The notes beneath the pieces were generated by a model. That model was not told the origin of the DNA. It saw only the letters and a program-made list of their open reading frames with translations, and made no database searches. The translations under genes were made by a program, and so were the position numbers. Positions 36,333-45,221 of a stretch of DNA of 64,000 bases are shown here, piece after piece. The stretch comes from Ardenticatena sp. (GTDB lineage Bacteria > Chloroflexota > Anaerolineae > Ardenticatenales > Ardenticatenaceae): the NCBI GenBank assembly GCA_015487975.1, contig WFOS01000046.1, forward strand, positions 47,129 through 111,128, read 5' to 3'. Numbering within the stretch: position 1 is the stretch's first letter; each line of letters opens with the position of its first letter.

Positions 36333-37184
36333 TTGAACGAAACAGCGAGCAGCGAGCCAACACTCATCGATACCCATCTCCATCTTGATTTCGACGCGTT
36401 CGATGACGACCGCGAGGCCGTCATCGAACGCGCGTTGGCTGCTGGTGTGCAACGCATGATGACCATTGGCATCAATCGCGCCACCTGCCGCCGTGCTGTG
36501 GCACTGGCAGAACGCTACGAGCCAGTTTATGCCGCTGTGGGCATCCATCCCAATGATGCCACGGAATGGAACGACGACGCCGAGCGTGAATTGCGCGATT
36601 TGGCACAACATCCCAAAGTGGTGGCCATTGGTGAAATCGGGCTGGATCACTACTGGAAGCGTGTGCCACATGATGTGCAGAAGCAGGTCTTTCGGGCACA
36701 GTTGGCACTGGCTGCCGACCTACAATTGCCAGTCATCATCCACGACCGCGAGGCACATGAAGATGTGTTGCACATCTTACGGGAATGGGTGAACAGTGGC
36801 CAGGCGCCAACACCGCCGGGCGTGTTGCACTGCTTCAGCGGCGACCGTGCTATGGCGGAAGAAGCCCTCGCATTGGGGTTCTATCTTGGTATAGATGGCC
36901 CAGTCACGTTCAAAAACGCACGCCATTTGCAGGCGCTTGTGGCTGATTTGCCGCTTGATCGCCTGCTGGTCGAAACCGATGCCCCATTTCTCACGCCCCA
37001 TCCGTATCGGGGCAAGCGCAACGAACCCGCGTATGTACGGCTCGTTGCCGAAAAAATCGCCGAATTGCAGACGTGTTCAATTGAAACCGTGGCACGCCAG
37101 ACAACACGCAACGCCGAGAGGCTCTTTACACGTTTGACGGCAACGCCACCAACACATGCACCTCACGGCCGCAAGGCCGGGTAG
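36333..37184 (+). CDS. tatD: TatD family metal-dependent hydrolase
   Basis: A 283-residue TIM-barrel nuclease-type hydrolase. Metal ligands are visible in LIDTHLHLDF, EIGLDHYW, PVIIHDREAHED, LHCFSGD and VETDAPFL. TatD proteins have 3'-5' DNase and proofreading roles. The start is a TTG two bases after the preceding TAG, chosen because there is no nearer ATG and GGAG lies upstream in the previous gene. It is embedded in the glycan operon, probably as a passenger. Confidence 0.92.
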   Translation: MNETASSEPTLIDTHLHLDFDAFDDDREAVIERALAAGVQRMMTIGINRATCRRAVALAERYEPVYAAVGIHPNDATEWNDDAERELRDLAQHPKVVAIGEIGLDHYWKRVPHDVQKQVFRAQLALAADLQLPVIIHDREAHEDVLHILREWVNSGQAPTPPGVLHCFSGDRAMAEEALALGFYLGIDGPVTFKNARHLQALVADLPLDRLLVETDAPFLTPHPYRGKRNEPAYVRLVAEKIAELQTCSIETVARQTTRNAERLFTRLTATPPTHAPHGRKAG

Positions 37185-37191
37185 TGGGAGG

Positions 37192-38184
37192 ATGACTCTG
37201 TCAACCGCAGCGACTGTTCACACATTACCCATATTTACACCCATCGAGCCGGATTTACGCGCTGTGCTCGAAAAAATGCGGAGCGCCGCCAACATCCAGC
37301 TCGAACTGCTGGATGAAGCGCTCGCGCATGTTGTGGCGTCGGGGGGGAAACTGGTACGCCCCTCGCTGGCGATTCTCGTTTCACGCATTTACGGTGCCGA
37401 ATACGAGAAGATGATTTCGCTGGCGGCGTCGCTGGAAATGCTCCACACAGCCACGCTCGTCCACGATGACATGATCGATGCAGCCGCCAAACGGCGCGGC
37501 AATCCCACCTTGCATACCCTACTCAATCCTGCCAGTGCTGTTCTGCTGGGCGATTACCTGTTCGCGCAGGCAGCAGCATGGGCAACCGAAACCGACAATG
37601 TGCGCGTGGTCCGCATCTTCGCGCAAACCCTGATGACCATTGTCAACGGTGAACTGCGCCAGATGTGGGCAAAGTGGGATTGGAACCGTGCCATCGAAGA
37701 CTACTTCAACCGCATTCATGGCAAAACCGCGGCGCTCTTTTCGGCGTCGTGTGAAACAGCGGCAGCCCTCTGCCATACCCCCGCGCCAGTTACAACTGCG
37801 TTGCGCGAATATGGACGACTGATTGGGCTGGCGTTCCAGATTGTGGATGATGTGCTCGATTACGCTGGGGACGAAGAAAAGATGGGGAAACCCGTGGGCA
37901 GCGATTTGCGCAGTGGCAACATTACGTTGCCTTTGATCTACTACGCTCGGCACAACCCCAACGACCCCTTGTTAGCGACTATCCTGGATGGTAAACGCCC
38001 ATCGCGCGACGAGGTGAGCACGATTGTCGCTGCTGTTGTCGAGTCCGATGCTATCGAGCGCAGCCTGGCCGAAGCCGACCGTCTGGTGGATGAAGCCCTG
38101 ACCCATCTGGAAATCGTGCCCGATTGCCCCGAACGCACTATGTTGGCCGAACTGGCACGGTACATTGTTCGGCGGCGTGTGTAG
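37192..38184 (+). CDS. Polyprenyl diphosphate synthase
   Basis: A 330-residue trans-isoprenyl diphosphate synthase. The first aspartate-rich motif is HDDMID (DDxxD) with the preceding SLEMLHTATLV; the second is FQIVDDVLDYAG. GGKLVRPSLAIL and KTAALFSAS are the other family marks. It makes long-chain polyprenyl diphosphate, either for quinone tails or for the carrier lipid used by glycan assembly. The neighbours favour the latter, but octaprenyl synthase for quinones looks the same. The ATG at 37192 directly abuts its GGGAGG, so the exact start is uncertain. Confidence 0.88.
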   Translation: MTLSTAATVHTLPIFTPIEPDLRAVLEKMRSAANIQLELLDEALAHVVASGGKLVRPSLAILVSRIYGAEYEKMISLAASLEMLHTATLVHDDMIDAAAKRRGNPTLHTLLNPASAVLLGDYLFAQAAAWATETDNVRVVRIFAQTLMTIVNGELRQMWAKWDWNRAIEDYFNRIHGKTAALFSASCETAAALCHTPAPVTTALREYGRLIGLAFQIVDDVLDYAGDEEKMGKPVGSDLRSGNITLPLIYYARHNPNDPLLATILDGKRPSRDEVSTIVAAVVESDAIERSLAEADRLVDEALTHLEIVPDCPERTMLAELARYIVRRRV

Positions 38185-38207
38185 CGTTGCGGGGGCAACG
38201 TTTTGCC

Positions 38208-39131
38208 ATGGCGCAGGTGGACCTTTCCATCGTCATCATCAACTGGAACGTGCGCGACTTGCTGGTGCAATGTGTGCGCTCGCTCTTTCACGCCCTGGAA
38301 GGCGCTCCCTTGCGTGTCGAGTATATCGTTGTGGACAACGCCAGCCATGACGATTCGGTCGCAACCATTCGCCGGCTCTTTCCTGATGTCCAGGTAGTGG
38401 CGTTGCCCGAAAATCGTGGATACACAGGCGGCGTCAACGCTGGATTGCAGGTTGCACAGGGGCGTTTCGTCCTGGTGCTCAATCCCGACACCGAAGCCCT
38501 CGATGATGCGCCACAGCGTCTTGTACAATTTTTAGAAGCACACCCGCGCGTGGGATGTGTCGGCCCCGCTCTTTTCTATCCCGATGGCTCTCGCCAGCCT
38601 TCACGGCGTCGTTTCCACTCACTTCCGGTCCTCTTCTTTCAGGATACGCCATTGCACCGCTGCATCACCCCGTGGCTGAACCGCTTTTTCGTTGCCGACC
38701 GCTCAGATGCGGAACCACAGCCTGTCGAATGGCTGGTTGGCGCGGCGCTCTGTCTTCGTCGCGAAACGATTGCGCATGTCGGTGGCATGGACGAGCGTTA
38801 TTTCATGTACTTCGAGGAAGTGGATTGGCAGCGACGTATGCGTGAAGCAGGATGGGAAATCTGGTATCTGCCCGAAGCGCGTTTCATCCATCACGAAGGC
38901 GCCAGCAGCGGGCAAGTGGTGGCGGCACGCCATCTGCGGTATGCACGCAGTCGTATTCTGTACACCGAACGCTGGCATGGCCGCGTCTGGGCGTGGCTAT
39001 TACGCCACTGGTTGCGGCTCTTTTTTATGTGGGAACTGTTGATCGAATGGATGAAACTTCAAGTGCGCCACAAGCCCGATATGCGACGGGCACGTGTGCA
39101 GGCGTATCGGCAGGTACTCGCAGAATTGTGA
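38208..39131 (+). CDS. Family 2 glycosyltransferase (rhamnosyltransferase-like)
   Basis: A 307-residue GT-A enzyme. It starts LSIVIINWNVRDLLVQCVRS, has the VDNASHDDSVA and ENRGYTGGVNAGLQ segments, the metal-binding DxD-type NPDTEA, and GGMDERYFMYFEEVDWQRRM typical of rhamnosyltransferase-like GT2 proteins. A basic, partly hydrophobic C-terminus may touch the membrane. Since Gmd/Rmd could supply GDP-rhamnose, a deoxyhexosyl transfer is a reasonable inference. No clear ribosome site precedes the ATG; the conserved protein begins there. Confidence 0.88.
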   Translation: MAQVDLSIVIINWNVRDLLVQCVRSLFHALEGAPLRVEYIVVDNASHDDSVATIRRLFPDVQVVALPENRGYTGGVNAGLQVAQGRFVLVLNPDTEALDDAPQRLVQFLEAHPRVGCVGPALFYPDGSRQPSRRRFHSLPVLFFQDTPLHRCITPWLNRFFVADRSDAEPQPVEWLVGAALCLRRETIAHVGGMDERYFMYFEEVDWQRRMREAGWEIWYLPEARFIHHEGASSGQVVAARHLRYARSRILYTERWHGRVWAWLLRHWLRLFFMWELLIEWMKLQVRHKPDMRRARVQAYRQVLAEL

Positions 39132-39146
39132 AGCAAAGGGGACGCT

Positions 39147-40304
39147 ATGCGGATTTTGCTGGTTTCAGGTGAATACCCGCCTATGATTGGTGGCGTGGCC
39201 GATTATACCATGCATCTGGCGCATCATTTGGTCGCCCAGGGTGCCGAGGTGGGCGTGCTCACCAGTAGCCGCGCCGACCCGGTGGAACAGCAGCGCCTGC
39301 GCGTGATGCCAGAGATTGGTGCGTGGAATGTGCTAGCGTGGCCGCGTATTCAGGCGATTGCCCGTGAATACGACTTGGTGCACATTCAGTACCAGGCGGC
39401 GGCGTTCGACCTAGGGGGGGCGATTCCACTTTTGCCCGATTGGTTGCGCCTGCGGGGTGGGCCGCCTGTGGTGGTGACGTTCCACGATTTGCGCGTGCCA
39501 TACCTGTTTCCCAAAGTGGGGCGTTTGCGCGAGGGGGTGGTGCGCCGTCTCGCGCAGCAGGCGCATGCAGTGGTGACCACGAACGAAGAGGACGAAGCCA
39601 CCTTGCGCATGTGGTCAGTGCGTTCGCTGGCGTTCATCCCCATTGGCAGCAACATTCCCGTGCATCGCCCCCCCGACTTCGATGCAGATGCCTGGCGGGC
39701 CAAATGGGGCGTTTCCCCCGATGACTGGCTCATCGTCTATTTCGGGTTCATCAATCGCAGCAAGGGAGTGGACGTTCTTCTGCGTGCACAAGACCGCTTG
39801 TTGCGGGCAGGGTTTCGCGCCAGGGTGCTGATTGTGGGTGACCCCGTGGGGGCAAGCGACCCCACTAATGCGGCATATCTGGCCGAAATTCGGGCGTTGA
39901 GTGAGGAACTCAACCTGACGGATGAGTGGTTGATCTGGACAGGACACATGCCGGCGTCGGAAGTGTCGGCGGCGCTGACCGCTGCGGATGTGGTGGCATT
40001 GCCCTACACGCAAGGCGCCTCGTTGCGGCATGGCACTTTGATTGCCGCTCTGACACATGGCGCAGCAATTGTAACGACGGAACCACGTGTTCCCAGCCGC
40101 TACCTCACACCTCAGCATACCGTGGCGGTTGCTCGCCGCAACCATGAGGGTGATTTTGCACGACGGCTGGCGTTGGTGTTGCGCCGTGATGACACGAAGC
40201 GGCGCTTGCAGCGTGGAGCGCTGGAAGTAGCACCCGAATTTGACTGGAAGCGGATTGGCAGCCAGCATATTGCGCTGTACGAACGTCTGTTGGCTGAACG
40301 GTGA
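39147..40304 (+). CDS. Family 4 glycosyltransferase
   Basis: A 385-residue GT-B glycosyltransferase with ILLVSGEYPPMIGGVADYT at the N-terminus, LVHIQYQAAAFDLGG in the acceptor domain and VYFGFINRSKGVDVLLRA at the start of the donor domain. The donor-binding end is SLRHGTLIAALTHGAAIV, less standard than the usual E-x7-E. AAAGGGGA precedes the ATG. It lies 15 bases after the GT2 gene and 4 bases before the membrane protein, so it is part of the same operon. Confidence 0.88.
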   Translation: MRILLVSGEYPPMIGGVADYTMHLAHHLVAQGAEVGVLTSSRADPVEQQRLRVMPEIGAWNVLAWPRIQAIAREYDLVHIQYQAAAFDLGGAIPLLPDWLRLRGGPPVVVTFHDLRVPYLFPKVGRLREGVVRRLAQQAHAVVTTNEEDEATLRMWSVRSLAFIPIGSNIPVHRPPDFDADAWRAKWGVSPDDWLIVYFGFINRSKGVDVLLRAQDRLLRAGFRARVLIVGDPVGASDPTNAAYLAEIRALSEELNLTDEWLIWTGHMPASEVSAALTAADVVALPYTQGASLRHGTLIAALTHGAAIVTTEPRVPSRYLTPQHTVAVARRNHEGDFARRLALVLRRDDTKRRLQRGALEVAPEFDWKRIGSQHIALYERLLAER

Positions 40305-40308
40305 TGCA

Positions 40309-41295
40309 ATGCGGAATTGGAAAACATGGTTGAAACTGAGCCTGACGGTGCTGTTGTTGGGCATGTTGCTGCGCCTTGTGGGGTGGCGCGAGACATGGGC
40401 AACCTTGCGTCGTGCGCACCCTGGCTATCTGGGGCTGGCGGTTCTGCTCTACATGTTGACCATGTGGGTCCGTGCCTGGCGCTGGCAGGTTTTTTTGGAA
40501 GGGCAGGGTATTCGGGTCTCGGTGAGCCGTCTCACCTATCTCTATTTTGTGGGGTCGTTTTTCAACATGGTGTTGCCCAGTGGCATGGGGGGCGACGTCG
40601 TCAAGTATTATGAGTTGGCTCGGCACGATCGTGGCGACCATGCCCATTTTCGTGCGCGAGTTGCCAGTAGCGTACTTGCAGATCGCATGTGTGGCTTGAT
40701 GGTATTGTTCTTGATGGGCACGGCTGTGGTACCGTGGGCACGTGGGCTTGACGTCAAAATGACGCTGGCGCTGTTGGTGGCGCTCACAGTGGTAAGTATC
40801 GCAGGGGTGGCGTTGTTGCTCAACAAGCGTGTGCGCGCATGGGCTGAAACGCATATTCCTTTGGCGCGTGCGCTCATCAATCGGCGTGGCATTCGGGGGT
40901 TGTATGCTTCATTGGATGGATATACGCGCCCTGTGTTAGTACGTGCGACGCTCTACTCGCTCCTGTTCAACATGCTCATTATCATCATCAACGTCGTGAT
41001 TGGGTGGGCGTACAATGTCCACATCGACCTCTTGTACTACCTGATTTTTGTTCCCATTTTCTCTTTCACACTTGCGTTGCCAATTTCCATCAACGGGTTG
41101 GGGGTGCGTGAAGGGGCGTATGTCGCGTTGTTTACGCAGGCGGGCGTGGCGCAATCGGTGGCATTGGCCATGTCGCTGACATTCTACGCCGTTACACTCG
41201 CCATTGGTTTGATGGGGGGCGTGCTCTATGCCGTCGAAAACGCGCTGACGTTACGTCGCTTGCCACAGCCCGGTGAAATGGGGGAAGACTCATGA
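40309..41295 (+). CDS. Flippase-like membrane protein (UPF0104/LPG-synthase TM family)
   Basis: A 328-residue protein with about eight membrane helices, beginning LKLSLTVLLLGMLLRLVGW. The family signature is VGSFFNMVLPSGMGGDVVKYYEL, with LPISINGLGVREGAYV near the C-terminus. Proteins of this type (AglD/lysylphosphatidylglycerol synthase transmembrane region) occur in glycan and lipid-linked sugar gene sets and may handle lipid transfer; a biochemical role is not settled. The gene overlaps the next by 4 bases (ATGA), showing tight coupling to the O-antigen-ligase-like gene. Confidence 0.85.
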   Translation: MRNWKTWLKLSLTVLLLGMLLRLVGWRETWATLRRAHPGYLGLAVLLYMLTMWVRAWRWQVFLEGQGIRVSVSRLTYLYFVGSFFNMVLPSGMGGDVVKYYELARHDRGDHAHFRARVASSVLADRMCGLMVLFLMGTAVVPWARGLDVKMTLALLVALTVVSIAGVALLLNKRVRAWAETHIPLARALINRRGIRGLYASLDGYTRPVLVRATLYSLLFNMLIIIINVVIGWAYNVHIDLLYYLIFVPIFSFTLALPISINGLGVREGAYVALFTQAGVAQSVALAMSLTFYAVTLAIGLMGGVLYAVENALTLRRLPQPGEMGEDS

Positions 41296-42806
41296 AGGCA
41301 CGCGCACTTTATCGCTCATGGCGGGTCGCATTTCTCGTTGGTGATCGTCGGGCTGCCGTGTTGGTGGCGTCGATGGCGGTGGTTTTGGTGCTGGCAACCG
41401 CCGCGCTGATTGTGCTAGTGTCGCCCATCGTGGCGCTGGCGCTTCCGTTCGCAGTGGTCCTGTTTCTCTTCATGCTCCGCACGCCCCAGTGGGGGCTGTA
41501 TGCCGTGGCAGGCGTGACAATTCTGCTCCCATTTGCGGCATTTCCGTTCAGCATCGGCTTCAAGCCCACCTTTTTGGATGCCGCGCTGGGGCTGACATTC
41601 TTTGTGTGGTTCATGCGGCTTGCCAACGGTGATATTCGCCGACTGCGTTTCGGGCTACTGGCACCTGCTGTGCTCGCGTTCATCGGCGTCGCGATTGTGG
41701 CCTTCATCGGTGGATTGCAGCATGCCCCGCTTGAAAAAAACACCCTGCGCCGCTTTGGTGAACTGGTGTTGGGGGTGATGCTCGCCCTGGTGATTATCGA
41801 CCACGTGCGTACCCGTCGCCAACTGGAAGGGCTGGCACTTGTGATTATGTTCTGCGGCGCATTGGCGGCGTTCATTGGTGTGGCGCTCTACATCTTGCCG
41901 GATGGGCTGGAAGCTCGCATCCTCTCGACGCTGGCCGTTTTCGACTATCCATCGGGGCCGGGGGTGATTCGCTATATCGAAGACAACCCTGCATTGGCAC
42001 AACGTGCTACGGGCACCAGCGTCGACCCCAATGTGTACGGCGGTCTGCTCATCTTGATAACGGCGTTTACCGCGCCGCAACTGGCAGCCGAACGTCCGTT
42101 GTTGCCGCGTTGGTTGACGGGCATTTTTCTGGCGTTTATGGGGCTGGCTATGGTGCTGACGTTTTCGCGTGGGGCAATGGTGGGGCTTGTGGTGGCCTTG
42201 ATGCCACTCATGCTGGTACGCTATCGCCGTCTGCTTCCGTACGCGCTGGCGGCAGGTGTGCTTTTGCTCTTCTTGCCCCAGGCGCAAGGCTACATTGATC
42301 GTTTCATAGCGGGGTTGCGAGGGGAAGACCTGGCAACGCAAATGCGGTTTGGTGAATACAAAGACGCCTTGCGCTTGATTCGGCGCTATCCCTGGTTTGG
42401 CGTAGGGTTCTCCGGTTCACCGGATATTGACCTCTACATTGGCGTGAGCAGCATGTACCTGCTGATGGCGGAATTTATGGGGCTGCTTGGGTTGGGGGCA
42501 TTTTTGGCAACGATGGTAGGCTTTTACTGGCAGGGAATCAACAGCCTGCGCCGCGTGCAACGTGGAAGCACACTCGAACCAATTCTCTTCGGAGCATTGT
42601 CTGCCGTTTTGGGCGCGATGTTTGGTGGTATTTTCGACCACTACTTTTTCAACATTGCGTTTCCGCACAGTGTGGCGCTGTACTGGCTTTTTGTTGGGAT
42701 TGGTTCTTCTGCTGCTCTACTGGCACGTGAGGAAGGTTCTGCCGATGAGGAAGACGAGGTAGCCATCAATCCCTTCAAACGCATTTGGAAAGCCGCGCAA
42801 GTGTGA
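41292..42806 (+). CDS. O-antigen ligase/polymerase-like membrane protein
   Basis: A 504-residue protein with 11-12 membrane helices and a periplasmic-type loop before a RYPWFGVGFSGSPDIDLY segment, which matches the Wzy/WaaL pattern (xPWxGxG). TFSRGAMVGLVVALMPL is another landmark. Such proteins join or polymerise lipid-linked glycans at the outer face of the membrane. In a lineage often lacking LPS, an S-layer, teichoic-like or exopolysaccharide role is more likely than LPS; this is inference. The start overlaps the previous stop (ATGA). Confidence 0.85.
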   Translation: MKARALYRSWRVAFLVGDRRAAVLVASMAVVLVLATAALIVLVSPIVALALPFAVVLFLFMLRTPQWGLYAVAGVTILLPFAAFPFSIGFKPTFLDAALGLTFFVWFMRLANGDIRRLRFGLLAPAVLAFIGVAIVAFIGGLQHAPLEKNTLRRFGELVLGVMLALVIIDHVRTRRQLEGLALVIMFCGALAAFIGVALYILPDGLEARILSTLAVFDYPSGPGVIRYIEDNPALAQRATGTSVDPNVYGGLLILITAFTAPQLAAERPLLPRWLTGIFLAFMGLAMVLTFSRGAMVGLVVALMPLMLVRYRRLLPYALAAGVLLLFLPQAQGYIDRFIAGLRGEDLATQMRFGEYKDALRLIRRYPWFGVGFSGSPDIDLYIGVSSMYLLMAEFMGLLGLGAFLATMVGFYWQGINSLRRVQRGSTLEPILFGALSAVLGAMFGGIFDHYFFNIAFPHSVALYWLFVGIGSSAALLAREEGSADEEDEVAINPFKRIWKAAQV

Positions 42807-42880
42807 CGGCAACAGGCGTGGCATGGTCCCCACTCCTGCAACGCACGGACATACGTTCATCTCGCCATGAACGCGCGCCT

Positions 42881-42890
42881 GTGATACAAT
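42881..42890 (+). promoter_or_regulatory. Extended -10 promoter element
   Basis: TG-A-TACAAT, 46 bases before the GTG at 42936. No good -35 box is seen, as expected for extended -10 promoters. Confidence 0.45.
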
Positions 42891-42935
42891 CATACAAGCA
42901 CACTTCGTTGAAAAAACGTTGCCGAGAGGTGCACC

Positions 42936-44108
42936 GTGAGCAATCTCGATCCATTCGTAGACGCCACACATGAGTTGTTGAAAATTTGCCGTGTCGAAGT
43001 CAGCACAGGCATGGCATATACCAATTTGCCGCCTGACAATCCCACCGCCGTGATCGTTACACGCGAACAGGCCTTGCTGCTGGCATCGTTGGCCGAAATG
43101 GGGAACCGCGAACAGCTGCGCCCCATTTTGCGTGGTTTGATGATTTTGCAGAAGGGGGATGGGCATTGGGCCCCCCGCTATCGTCAAGATGGTCGCCCCA
43201 TGGAAGGGCCAGGTATTACCGAAGCAACAGCCATGGGCGTCTGGGCGCTGCTCAAATATGCGCAGCTTTCAGAAGAATCCGAGTTTCTGAAAGCCATCGA
43301 AGTGCGTGTGCGGCGTGGGTTGGGGTATTTGGAGAAGCGCCTACACCCGCAATTAGGCTTGCCGCGCGTAGGGGCTGACATTCTCCCGCCATTCGATGGT
43401 GCCGGGTTTTCATTGTGGGTTGCATCGGTTGCCGCAGCGGCATTCCATCTGGCGGCAGACGCCTACCGCGACCGCGATTTGGATATCGTGTATGGGGCGT
43501 TGCGCAAGGGCATCGAACAGCATTTGTTGCGCAACGATCGGTTTATTACGCGCCTGGATAGCAACGGCTATCCCGATTTTCGCCCAACGATCTCATTGCT
43601 TGCGCCCGCCCTCTTCGGCATCTGGCCTGAAGACCGCGACCCCCTCCTTTCCACGCTTGATTGGTTGTACGATGCCCTATTCGACCGTCGCTTGAATGGA
43701 TACGTGCCAGCGTATTCGTATGCTCCTGAGTTGAGCGGGTTGCTGCCAGCGGTCTGGCCTGTGGCAACAGCCTGGTTGGCACGCACCTTGTATGGCGCAG
43801 GTGAGCGTGAGCGTGGCGACAAACTTTTGCGCCTGATGCTTGGATCGACCATCGACAACCAGTTGCCACAAGCCATCATCTCACGGGAAGCATTGCAACT
43901 GGTGTTGGCGCATCGCGAAGCGTTCATTCAGGCGCAACCCAAGCATGTCCCCCGTCTGGAAACGGAGGTGTTGCTCACCGAACTCGAAGCCGACGCGCAG
44001 GAACAGCGCATCTTGTACGTAGGAATGCCTTCGGTAACCAGCCACGTGGAGACGATACGTGCGTTTTACCGTGGGGGGTACATCAAATCTTTTCTGCTGC
44101 AAGAATGA
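42936..44108 (+). CDS. Alpha/alpha-barrel protein of unknown function
   Basis: A 390-residue soluble protein, helical throughout, with repeated helix pairs as in (alpha/alpha)6 glycosidases or terpenoid-cyclase folds: RPILRGLMILQKGDGHW, GPGITEATAMGVWALLKYAQ, GAGFSLWVASVAAAAFHLA, SGLLPAVWPVATAWLARTL. The QKGDGHW piece resembles the start of QW-type repeats. No catalytic residues can be assigned. A GTG start follows GAGAGGTGCACC. Its own promoter separates it slightly from the glycan operon; glycan processing is only a guess. Confidence 0.72.
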   Translation: MSNLDPFVDATHELLKICRVEVSTGMAYTNLPPDNPTAVIVTREQALLLASLAEMGNREQLRPILRGLMILQKGDGHWAPRYRQDGRPMEGPGITEATAMGVWALLKYAQLSEESEFLKAIEVRVRRGLGYLEKRLHPQLGLPRVGADILPPFDGAGFSLWVASVAAAAFHLAADAYRDRDLDIVYGALRKGIEQHLLRNDRFITRLDSNGYPDFRPTISLLAPALFGIWPEDRDPLLSTLDWLYDALFDRRLNGYVPAYSYAPELSGLLPAVWPVATAWLARTLYGAGERERGDKLLRLMLGSTIDNQLPQAIISREALQLVLAHREAFIQAQPKHVPRLETEVLLTELEADAQEQRILYVGMPSVTSHVETIRAFYRGGYIKSFLLQE

Positions 44109-44111
44109 TAC

Positions 44112-44138
44112 CCTGGCAGGCCATACGTGCCTGCCAGG
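44112..44138. terminator. Hairpin between convergent genes
   Basis: A 10-bp stem CCTGGCAGGC/GCCTGCCAGG with weak T content, lying between convergent genes. Confidence 0.55.
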
Positions 44139-44167
44139 TCTATTGTCAACGTGGGCAATTGCTTGCA

Positions 44168-44665
44168 TCACCACGTCATACTGACACGCCACACGTAGAT
44201 CACTAGCATACTTCCAAGCGTAAGCACCTGCACGACAAGCCCCGCTACCCAGCCGACGAACCAGAAAAAGCCAGCACGCAAAGCCATTTTAGGGTGGCGT
44301 TGCCGTAGCCCCTCAACCAGAACAATACCGACAATTGCACCAAGCACGAAGCCTGGAAGAGAGAAAACAAGCAACCCCACCAGACTTCCGACCATACCCG
44401 CAAGCGTTGCCAGGCGGGAAGCGCCACCTCGACGTGCAAGCATATAGCTTACCCACCAGTCAGCCAGGCTTCCGAGCGCGGCAAGAATTGCCAGGAGCGC
44501 GAGCCAGAACCGCCCGAAGACCTCGAAGGCAAACGCCGCATCGTAGAAACAGGCTGCCAGAAACAGGAAAAGAGCACTAGGAATGAATGGTAACACCAGT
44601 CCTGCTAGGCTCAACACCACAGCAACGCCACTGAGAAGGAGCCAAAGCCATGCAATGTTTTGCAT
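44168..44665 (-). CDS. DUF456 family membrane protein
   Basis: A 165-residue protein of four or five membrane helices with the DUF456 pattern: GLVLPFIPSALFLFLAA, a small loop DWWVSYMLARRGGASRLA, and GSLVGLLVFSLPGFVLGAIVG. No function is established for the family. The ATG at 44665 follows GAGGGATGT. It is a single gene, convergent with the alpha/alpha-barrel gene and divergent from the pilin gene. Confidence 0.85.
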   Translation of the reverse strand: MQNIAWLWLLLSGVAVVLSLAGLVLPFIPSALFLFLAACFYDAAFAFEVFGRFWLALLAILAALGSLADWWVSYMLARRGGASRLATLAGMVGSLVGLLVFSLPGFVLGAIVGIVLVEGLRQRHPKMALRAGFFWFVGWVAGLVVQVLTLGSMLVIYVWRVSMTW

Positions 44666-44767
44666 ACATCCCTCTCGCTTTCATGAACATACTGCCAGCA
44701 AAATACATGGACTTTTTTTGCAGGGCAAAAAGTCCTTTACAGAGCATAAAATAGGAGTTTGCTCCTA

Positions 44768-44796
44768 TTGCAATTTGTTCATCAGTGGTCTATAAT
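44768..44796 (+). promoter_or_regulatory. Promoter of the Flp pilin gene
   Basis: TTGCAA, 17 bases, perfect TATAAT. A ~70-base leader follows with two small hairpins (GCCTTC/GAAGGC at 44803-44818 and GGGG/CCCC near 44830-44842). Confidence 0.8.
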
Positions 44797-44874
44797 GGCA
44801 CCGCCTTCAGTTGAAGGCAAGAGGGCAAAGGGGGTTATCCCCAAAGCGAAATCATTCATATAGGAGGATTTACC

Positions 44875-45069
44875 ATGCTTTATCTGTACACGTACCTCAA
44901 CGCTCTGCTCAACGAACTCGTTGCGGAACGCGAAGAAGGCCAGGGTCTGGTCGAATACGCGCTGATCATCGTGCTCGTTGCCATCGTCGTGATCGCGGCG
45001 CTGACCTTGCTCGGTGGCCAGATCAGTGCGGTCTTCTCGCGCATCTCGAGCACGCTCAGTGGTGCCTGA
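44875..45069 (+). CDS. Flp/Fap-type pilin
   Basis: A 64-residue type IVb pilin. A ~20-residue leader ends at the prepilin cleavage region EEGQGLVEYALIIV, with Gly before Gln and Glu five residues on (G-x4-E), then one hydrophobic helix (IIVLVAIVVIAALTLLGG). Flp pilins are cut by a TadV-like peptidase and polymerised by Tad secretion machinery for adhesion. No tad genes are near, so export must use machinery elsewhere. A strong promoter, TAGGAGG ribosome site and strong terminator suggest high expression. Confidence 0.92.
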   Translation: MLYLYTYLNALLNELVAEREEGQGLVEYALIIVLVAIVVIAALTLLGGQISAVFSRISSTLSGA

Positions 45070-45095
45070 TTCGTTTACGCGAGTATTCATGAAAG

Positions 45096-45122
45096 GGCCC
45101 CGCTTCGGCGGGGTCTTTTTTC
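45096..45122 (+). terminator. Intrinsic terminator of the pilin gene
   Basis: GC stem CCCCGC/GCGGGG with a TTCG tetraloop followed by TTTTTT. Confidence 0.92.
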
Positions 45123-45221
45123 TTTGTCCCCGCCTTGTCCAAATTTCCTCCCTGTGGCATGTTCCTCTATGTGCGAGCAAAGGCGTCGAATGCGTTCAAC
45201 CCATCAACAAAGGAGGCATGT

